A DNA stretch of 25,499 nucleotides. It comes from a virus. A program made the translations under genes and the position numbers. The DNA lies in IMG/VR virus record IMGVR_UViG_3300042375_000625, positions 1 through 25,499 of that record. One strand, given 5' to 3'. Below the pieces are notes generated by a model. It worked only from the letters and a program-made list of their open reading frames with translations, was not told the DNA's origin and made no database searches. Below are positions 21,912 through 25,499 of the stretch, in pieces; positions within the stretch are counted from its first letter, which is position 1; every line of letters starts with the position of its first letter.

Positions 21912-22355
21912 TCAACGGGTCAAAACCTTTTGCGAGCGGAATAAATTCCCGACTCGGGTGGCGTAATCGTTCGGGGCGAAGTGGTAGGACTTGGCGCCTT
22001 CGTACCCACGATTCCAAGCCACGGCCAGTTGCTCAGGGGTGGGGGTCGAGTAGCCGTCAGCCTTGAAGCGCTTGCGGAGTATGCGGAGGTGTGCCGCCGC
22101 GATCATGTCCTGAGCGGTGACGTTGCGCCACTGGGACCACTGATAATGGAAGTGCTTCTCGGACTCCAGCAGGGCACAGGCATCGGACCACGCGGCCTTT
22201 CCTACCTGATACATTCCCCGCTCACCGGCCTTGCCGATGGCTTTACGGTTCTGGCCGGACTCGACCTGAGCGATGGCCTCAAGGAGGGTGGCGTCGGAGG
22301 CCGCAGCTGAGTTGAAGCCGAGCAGGAACAGGGCGACAATAGAGAAAGGGCGCAT
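21912..22355 (-). CDS. Secreted SLT-type lytic transglycosylase (endolysin)
   Basis: A 147-residue protein. The ATG at 22355 (MRPFSIVALFLLGFNSAAAS) gives a clear N-terminal signal or signal-anchor segment of about 20 residues; the frame to 22418 would place 21 extra residues before it and is rejected. The catalytic domain has AIAQVESGQN with Glu32, GERGMYQVG at 44-52 and VAWNRGYEGA near the C-terminus, the three landmarks of goose-lysozyme-like SLT enzymes. It cleaves peptidoglycan after export by the host Sec system, so it may not need a large-hole holin. It is separated from the holin gene by small genes. Confidence 0.88.
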   Translation of the reverse strand: MRPFSIVALFLLGFNSAAASDATLLEAIAQVESGQNRKAIGKAGERGMYQVGKAAWSDACALLESEKHFHYQWSQWRNVTAQDMIAAAHLRILRKRFKADGYSTPTPEQLAVAWNRGYEGAKSYHFAPNDYATRVGNLFRSQKVLTR

Positions 22356-22359
22356 GGGC

Positions 22360-22596
22360 TTATGCACGGGGCTTGCCCTCCTTGGCGGCGTTCCAGTCAA
22401 TAACGGATGTCCAATCATTTATGCTACCCGACTTAGCATCGTTTTGTGTAACGCATTTGCTTAAAGCGGTGTAATGAACAGCAAGCAAATCCCCTGCCTT
22501 GGTCAGCCGCTCGACCTCGGCCTTGAGGCGGTCGTTCTCCGCCTTCAGTTCGCCGATGCGCTTCATCATAGTTACCTCTAGAGGGACGGGTTTCAT
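22360..22596 (-). CDS. Small coiled-coil protein of unknown function
   Basis: A 78-residue protein. The ATG at 22596 is supported by an ATGA overlap with the previous stop; a second Met at residue 11 gives a shorter option. Residues 11-40 form a strong heptad coiled coil (MKRIGELKAENDRLKAEVER). The rest is polar, with a C-terminal WNAAKEGKPRA. No signal peptide or lipobox is present, so it is not a convincing spanin despite its place just before the transglycosylase (four bases). Function unknown. Confidence 0.6.
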   Translation of the reverse strand: MKPVPLEVTMMKRIGELKAENDRLKAEVERLTKAGDLLAVHYTALSKCVTQNDAKSGSINDWTSVIDWNAAKEGKPRA

Positions 22597-22877
22597 ACGC
22601 GTCTCGGGACTTGTGATCCGGCGACCTCGAAGCCGTCGAGCTCATAGGAGTATTGGATGCCGACCCATCCACCCGCCGCGACGTAAGCCTGGAGCGATAC
22701 CTTGACGGCGCCGTCTTCGTGCAGGGCTTCGTGGTAGTGGTTCAGAATCTTCTTAACGTTGGTCGACGCGATGGCCGACTTGGCGGAGCAGATGTCCCCG
22801 GTCATGATGCGTTCGTTGACCTCGTAGATTTCGAGGATGAGGTTACGCATACCTTCGAGGTGCTGGAAACTACTCAT
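22593..22877 (-). CDS. Small protein of unknown function
   Basis: A 94-residue protein starting MSSFQHLEGMRNLILEIYEV. Its N-terminal two thirds are helical, and the C-terminal third is a strand-rich tail (GGWVGIQYSYELDGFEVAGS). It overlaps the genes on both sides by eight and four bases, so it belongs to a translationally coupled run. There is no recognisable domain, signal peptide or membrane segment. Confidence 0.62.
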   Translation of the reverse strand: MSSFQHLEGMRNLILEIYEVNERIMTGDICSAKSAIASTNVKKILNHYHEALHEDGAVKVSLQAYVAAGGWVGIQYSYELDGFEVAGSQVPRRV

Positions 22878-23157
22878 GGGGATAAGCGTCTGGGGTGATG
22901 GCCGTGCCCTTTATGATGGCGTCGTCCTGATCGCGGACGCGGGCCTGTAGCAGTTTGATGTCGGCAGCCTGTCGCTTGATGGTGCGACTCTGGAGGTCGA
23001 GCATATCCTCGAGGCGGTCAGCGTAAGCCTTGAGGGCGTTGGCGCTTATGTGCAGGGTGCGGGCGTAAGCCCAAGGGACGAGCCACCAGAGGGTGGGCAT
23101 CTTGTTCGGTCGGATGGTTGTGATCATGTCGGGGGAGTGGGCGAGAGGGTCAGGCAT
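22870..23157 (-). CDS. Small membrane-associated, coiled-coil protein
   Basis: A 95-residue protein from the ATG at 23157, which overlaps the previous stop as TAATG. After MPDPLAHSPDMITTIRPNKM it has a short hydrophobic aromatic stretch (PTLWWLVPWAYA), perhaps an interfacial or weak membrane segment. A long charged helix with coiled-coil pattern follows (ALKAYADRLEDMLDLQSRTI, then KRQAADIKLLQARVRDQDD). Unknown function; the layout of short hydrophobic part plus coiled coil recalls phage membrane-associated accessory proteins. The frame to 23202 is rejected. Confidence 0.58.
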   Translation of the reverse strand: MPDPLAHSPDMITTIRPNKMPTLWWLVPWAYARTLHISANALKAYADRLEDMLDLQSRTIKRQAADIKLLQARVRDQDDAIIKGTAITPDAYPHE

Positions 23158-23417
23158 TACTTGATGCGCTTGTAAGGACCGCGGCGGTCGATGTTCTTCC
23201 ACTCGAGGCCGGTGTTGGCGGCCCAGTTGCGAACGGAGTTGAGGGAGACGCCAAGGGCACAGGCGGCGTCGGCCTGAGTCTTGCCCGCTTCGTTGAGGGC
23301 GTTCAGCTGCGGGAACGTCTGTTCCAGTTTGCTGGCCGCCCAGGACTGCATGGGTCGCTTGAGCCTGATCGGGCGTCCGGCGATGGTGATCGTGGTGATG
23401 TCTGCTTCTTTAGGCAT
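23157..23417 (-). CDS. Small helix-turn-helix protein
   Basis: An 86-residue protein. Residues about 42-70 read as a helix-turn-helix (NEAGKTQADAACALGVSLNS, then VRNWAANTG): helix, G-V-S turn, recognition helix. The rest is basic (RRGPYKRIK at the end). A DNA-binding role is likely, either as a regulator of the early operon or as a homeodomain-like accessory. The leader is the C/A-rich type (CCCCCACACCACACAACACC) with no Shine-Dalgarno sequence. Confidence 0.7.
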   Translation of the reverse strand: MPKEADITTITIAGRPIRLKRPMQSWAASKLEQTFPQLNALNEAGKTQADAACALGVSLNSVRNWAANTGLEWKNIDRRGPYKRIK

Positions 23418-23438
23418 GGTGTTGTGTGGTGTGGGGGA

Positions 23439-23804
23439 TTAGGAAAGAAAGGCAGACTGGGATTTGGGGCGATACCACTTGCAGACATACTTTGTCTTAG
23501 CGCAGCGCCAACGACCAACCTCCACTTCCCCGGATTCGACTGCGTCGTCGAGCAGCTTACGAATCTGCGTCTCGCTGACATCGGGTTTTAGCTCGAAGTA
23601 ATGATGAATAGGAAAGAAGCCTTCTGGAGCCTTGGGCTCTTCCTTTGCAGGGATTTGACTCAGCAACTTCTCAAGGGCGGAAACCCTGTTCTCAAGGGCT
23701 TCGATTTCCTTGCGGAGATTGGTGGTGATGGGTGTGCGGCGAAACTTACGAACAGCCTGGAGGGAGTTCAGAAGTGCCAGTGGGTTTGTGTGTGTTGTGC
23801 TCAT
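23439..23804 (-). CDS. Small protein with coiled coil and winged-helix-like domain
   Basis: A 121-residue protein. Residues 1-30 are basic, and residues 31-52 form a coiled coil (EIEALENRVSALEKLLSQIP). After a Pro-rich linker, residues about 65-110 look like a small winged helix (LKPDVSETQIRKLLDDAVES, then GEVEVGRWRCAKTKY). This is a common plan for phage transcription regulators. It starts with one of two identical 18-base C/A-rich leaders. No family can be named. Confidence 0.65.
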   Translation of the reverse strand: MSTTHTNPLALLNSLQAVRKFRRTPITTNLRKEIEALENRVSALEKLLSQIPAKEEPKAPEGFFPIHHYFELKPDVSETQIRKLLDDAVESGEVEVGRWRCAKTKYVCKWYRPKSQSAFLS

Positions 23805-23821
23805 GGTGTGGGTGGAGATTA
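23804..23821 (-). repeat. 18-base leader repeat, copy 1
   Basis: Minus strand TAATCTCCACCCACACCA. It begins with the TAA stop of the 36-residue membrane gene and ends on the A of the next ATG. It is identical to the sequence at 23935-23952 and contains no G, hence no Shine-Dalgarno site. Confidence 0.8.
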
Positions 23822-23929
23822 GAAGTTGTTCAGGATTTCCAAGATGCCCGGGAACTTCGGGTCAAGGAAGGTGGCGAGGGCAAACGCGGCGAGCGTGGCC
23901 CAGAAGAGGATGGCGAGGAGTTTGGTCAT
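23819..23929 (-). CDS. Small membrane protein (36 residues)
   Basis: A 36-residue ORF beginning MTKLLAILFWATLAAFALAT, with one hydrophobic helix (residues 4-21) after a Lys and a short polar tail ending LEILNNF. It occupies an otherwise empty gap, has the same leader type as its neighbours and ends in a TAA used by the next leader, all of which support a real gene. Its function is unknown; small single-pass proteins in phage early regions often alter host membrane or exclusion functions, but nothing here shows that. Confidence 0.65.
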   Translation of the reverse strand: MTKLLAILFWATLAAFALATFLDPKFPGILEILNNF

Positions 23930-23934
23930 TGGTT

Positions 23935-23952
23935 TGGTGTGGGTGGAGATTA
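23935..23952 (-). repeat. 18-base leader repeat, copy 2
   Basis: Minus strand TAATCTCCACCCACACCA, identical to copy 1, starting with the TAA stop of the 85-residue gene. It is followed by AACCA and the ATG of the 36-residue membrane gene. Confidence 0.8.
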
Positions 23953-24207
23953 GCGGGCGAAGCGGGCGACGATAGCCGCGTGGGCAGGAGAGGCGCCGTC
24001 AACGGCGAGGCCGGCCTTGAGGAAGGCGTTGTGAACCTTTCGGCGAGCAGAGACCGAGGCATCGCGCAGGGTGTGTTTGTATTCCATGCTCCAGAAGAAG
24101 CCGACGCCGATATAGGCGGGCGTTCCGACGAGCTTCATGTCGGCGAAGAAGATCGCGGACAGGGCTTCGTGGGTCAGGGCGTTGAGGTTGAGGTTATCGG
24201 TGGTCAT
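23950..24207 (-). CDS. Small protein of unknown function, first of early run
   Basis: An 85-residue protein (MTTDNLNLNALTHEALSAIF at the start), mostly helical, with a hydrophobic aromatic stretch (GTPAYIGVGFFWSMEY) in the middle and a basic helix (SVSARRKVHNAFLKAG). No motif is recognised. It is the first sizeable gene after the control region and may be coupled by ATGA to an 18-codon leader ORF. Leader GGCACCACCAAGAAC has no Shine-Dalgarno sequence. Confidence 0.65.
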   Translation of the reverse strand: MTTDNLNLNALTHEALSAIFFADMKLVGTPAYIGVGFFWSMEYKHTLRDASVSARRKVHNAFLKAGLAVDGASPAHAAIVARFAR

Positions 24208-24260
24208 GTTCTTGGTGGTGCCCTGACATCCTCGGTCACGGATTGCATTGCGTCAAACAT
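24204..24260 (-). CDS. Possible 18-residue leader peptide
   Basis: An ORF MFDAMQSVTEDVRAPPRT that ends in a four-base ATGA overlap with the start of the 85-residue gene, like the proven junctions in this phage. It lies inside a putative control region, and the length is too short to exclude chance. If translated it could couple or attenuate expression of the next gene. Confidence 0.28.
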   Translation of the reverse strand: MFDAMQSVTEDVRAPPRT

Positions 24261-24355
24261 TTAAACCGAAACCTTTGACGAGGGCGTTTAAGGGGGTCAA
24301 AGCCACCCCAAGGTCAGCCACTGGCTACCCCAATAGACCCCTCTCCGTGCCCTTC
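24208..24355 (-). promoter_or_regulatory. Control region between lysis-like and early genes
   Basis: This 148-base gap holds a perfect seven-base dyad, CGTCAAA at 24251-24257 and TTTGACG at 24274-24280, spaced by 16 bases, a likely operator. On the minus strand TTTGACGCAATGCAATCC resembles an element before the helicase gene. A small hairpin (GGGGT and ACCCC, 24293-24309) lies upstream, without a long U run. No confident -10 box is seen. Confidence 0.45.
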
Positions 24356-24676
24356 CTAGGCCTTTTGACGGCGGGAGCGTAAGAAGACCGCCACCCCTAC
24401 CCCTAGGCACCCCACGGCCAAAGCCCAGCCAAGGTCGCGGACGGAGCGGAGGGCGAGCGTAGCCCAAGAAAGGTTCCGCTCCAGGGACTGTGAGTCGGAC
24501 TTGATGCTGGACCCATCGACGACGATCAGGGCAAGCGCCTCAGTGTTGTGCAATTGGTCGAGCACGAACGAGGAGGTAAGCGCGCAGCTGAGAGCCGTCA
24601 CGCCAGAGACGACCGTCAGGATCAGGACGGCCAGAGTGAGGTTGGCCTCACTTCCGCTTGCGCTTGGCTTTGCCAT
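24356..24676 (-). CDS. Two-helix membrane protein, possible lysis accessory
   Basis: A 106-residue protein with two clear membrane segments: residues about 12-34 (LTLAVLILTVVSGVTALSCA) and about 82-99 (LGWALAVGCLGVGVAVFL), the second followed by RSRRQK, with a polar loop between. The basic C-terminus should stay in the cytoplasm, so the loop would be periplasmic. It overlaps the holin-like gene by 29 bases. Position suggests a second holin, antiholin or other lysis-linked membrane protein. Family not recognised. Confidence 0.68.
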   Translation of the reverse strand: MAKPSASGSEANLTLAVLILTVVSGVTALSCALTSSFVLDQLHNTEALALIVVDGSSIKSDSQSLERNLSWATLALRSVRDLGWALAVGCLGVGVAVFLRSRRQKA

Positions 24677-25025
24677 TGGACTTGGAGGGCTTGGGATTGC
24701 CGGCGATGCGGTCGGCCTCGCGGTTCACCCGAGCCTTGATTGCACGGAGGGCCGCGTCGAGGATTTCTGGAGCCGCGTAAGCCAACCCGCCCACGGCGGC
24801 GGTCCGAAGACTGCTTGAAGTGATATAATCGGTCAGGGCGTAATTCGCTAGCACTGCCGTGATTGAAGCGGCCCCAACGCGCCTAGCCACCCAGCCCCAG
24901 GTCTGCTTGTCTTCGGACAAAAGAAGCCTCGAGCACATTGCTAGCGCGCCGATGATGCTGGCGACAAAGCCGTCACGGGCCTCGCGAGGGATGTCCTCAG
25001 GATTGAACGGAGGGGGAGGGCTCAT
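24648..25025 (-). CDS. Holin-like membrane protein (LydA/phage_holin_3-like)
   Basis: A 125-residue protein from the ATG at 25025 (MSPPPPFNPEDIPREARDGF), supported by an ATGA overlap with the previous gene. Three hydrophobic stretches follow: about 20-36 (FVASIIGALAMCSRLLL), about 50-66 (GAASITAVLANYALTDYI) and about 70-88 (LRTAAVGGLAYAAPEIL). A highly basic tail ends KPSKSNGKAKRKRK. This matches the plan of LydA-type and similar holins that gate lysis. It sits in a membrane-protein cluster. The family call is by pattern. Confidence 0.7.
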   Translation of the reverse strand: MSPPPPFNPEDIPREARDGFVASIIGALAMCSRLLLSEDKQTWGWVARRVGAASITAVLANYALTDYITSSSLRTAAVGGLAYAAPEILDAALRAIKARVNREADRIAGNPKPSKSNGKAKRKRK

Positions 25026-25189
25026 TTGCGGAGGACGGTGGACAGTAGGCAGATGTTGGCGATGGCGTAGCAAAGCCACATGATAGCCATCGGGTAGTTG
25101 CGGGTGTAGAGGTTTGCGATGCCGGCGGAGAAATACGCGAGGGAGGCAATCCCCGGGACGCAGACGGTCGTGAAGGTCTCGACGCTCAC
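25022..25189 (-). CDS. Small two-helix membrane protein (GTG start)
   Basis: A 55-residue ORF starting at a GTG that overlaps the previous stop as GTGA and ends as ATGA on the holin start, so both junctions argue for a real gene. It has two hydrophobic segments: about 9-27 (VCVPGIASLAYFSAGIANLY) and about 33-52 (PMAIMWLCYAIANICLLSTV), ending LRK. It probably works with the holin as a further holin, antiholin or membrane partner. No family is recognised. Confidence 0.68.
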   Translation of the reverse strand: MSVETFTTVCVPGIASLAYFSAGIANLYTRNYPMAIMWLCYAIANICLLSTVLRK

Positions 25190-25470
25190 GAGATGCGCGG
25201 GGGCTTGGCGTTAGGGGCGAGTACGACCTTGCGGTAGTTCTGAGCCCAGAGGAGGGCGGCGAGGTCTTTGCCTAGTCGGTCAATCTCGGCCTCGGGCTTA
25301 TCCGGGAAGGTCAGGTGCCCTTGCTCATGGCAGAGCACTTCAAGCTGACGCTTGGCGCCGAGACGCGGGTCAATCTCGATGAGGTTCTCGCCGATCGTGG
25401 CCTGACCCCATGCCTTCTCCTTGCCGAGTTTACGCCAGACGACCTTCACTTTACTTTTGCGGCGGCTCAT
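25186..25470 (-). CDS. Small HEXXH zinc metallopeptidase-like protein
   Basis: A 94-residue protein. After a basic N-terminus (MSRRKSKVKVVWRKLGKEKA) it has two short strands and the helix LEVLCHEQGHLTFP, whose HEQGH (residues 48-52) is the zinc-binding HEXXH motif. An acidic helix follows (PEAEIDRLGKDLAALLW), in which a Glu could be the third zinc ligand. This is the layout of minimal gluzincin-like or ImmA/IrrE-like domains found in phages. The substrate is unknown; it lies at the head of the lysis-like run. The ATG is probably overlapped by the stop of a gene lying outside the window. Confidence 0.72.
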   Translation of the reverse strand: MSRRKSKVKVVWRKLGKEKAWGQATIGENLIEIDPRLGAKRQLEVLCHEQGHLTFPDKPEAEIDRLGKDLAALLWAQNYRKVVLAPNAKPPRIS

Positions 25471-25499
25471 AGGGGGCGTTGGCGCTGTCGCGTACTCGG

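Noticed and set aside
22360-22596. Spanin (Rz-like) next to the transglycosylase
   Set aside because: There is a coiled coil but no N-terminal membrane segment and no lipobox in any overlapping frame that I could find.

Overview
The window is a contiguous piece of a tailed double-stranded DNA bacteriophage (class Caudoviricetes), or a prophage of one. Every gene I support lies on the minus strand, so transcription runs from high to low coordinates. Genes are packed head to tail, mostly joined by ATGA, GTGA, TAATG or TGATG overlaps. The host is probably a Gram-negative bacterium, because the lytic enzyme is a secreted SLT-type transglycosylase. Most start codons lack a Shine-Dalgarno sequence and have C/A-rich or A/T-rich leaders instead. 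This would suit a host with weak Shine-Dalgarno dependence (for example Bacteroidota or Verrucomicrobiota), but the sequence does not prove that. No integrase, repressor, tRNA or CRISPR array is visible, so lifestyle cannot be decided from this window.

Layout in order of transcription, right to left. (1) 25470-24356: a small HEXXH metallopeptidase-like protein and three membrane proteins, one of them holin-like. (2) 24260-22360: a control region with a dyad, then many small genes of unknown role, several with helix-turn-helix or coiled-coil character. (3) 22355-21912: a secreted lytic transglycosylase, apart from the holin. (4) 21901-18457: a recombination module of RuvC-like resolvase, ERF-type annealing protein, RecE-like PD-(D/E)XK exonuclease and a probable SSB, with small proteins between them. 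(5) 18460-14975: dNMP kinase, a small basic protein, calcineurin-like phosphoesterase, a DNA-binding-like protein and a DnaB/RepA-like helicase. (6) 14884-13651: two probable DNA-binding proteins and two repeat-bearing control regions, which mark the change to late genes.

(7) 13654-6860: a head module in lambda-like order: small terminase, GpA-type large terminase, gpW-like connector, gpB-type portal, S49 protease, scaffold and major capsid protein, ended by a strong intrinsic terminator. (8) 6781-3181: connectors, tail terminator, putative tail tube, a chaperone-position protein and an unusually short tape-measure candidate of 264 residues. (9) 3174-1: tail-tip or baseplate-like proteins and the start of a collagen-like fibre cut off by the window edge.

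The most unusual structure is a roughly 17-base element, consensus TTGCCAATnnnCGCAGG on the minus strand, found six times just upstream of structural-gene start codons. One copy lies inside a long ORF that joins a HAD-family phosphatase domain to the capsid scaffold. It marks an internal start 144 residues in, so a full-length fusion and a free 143-residue scaffold could both be made. Two consecutive small early genes also share a perfect 18-base non-Shine-Dalgarno leader.
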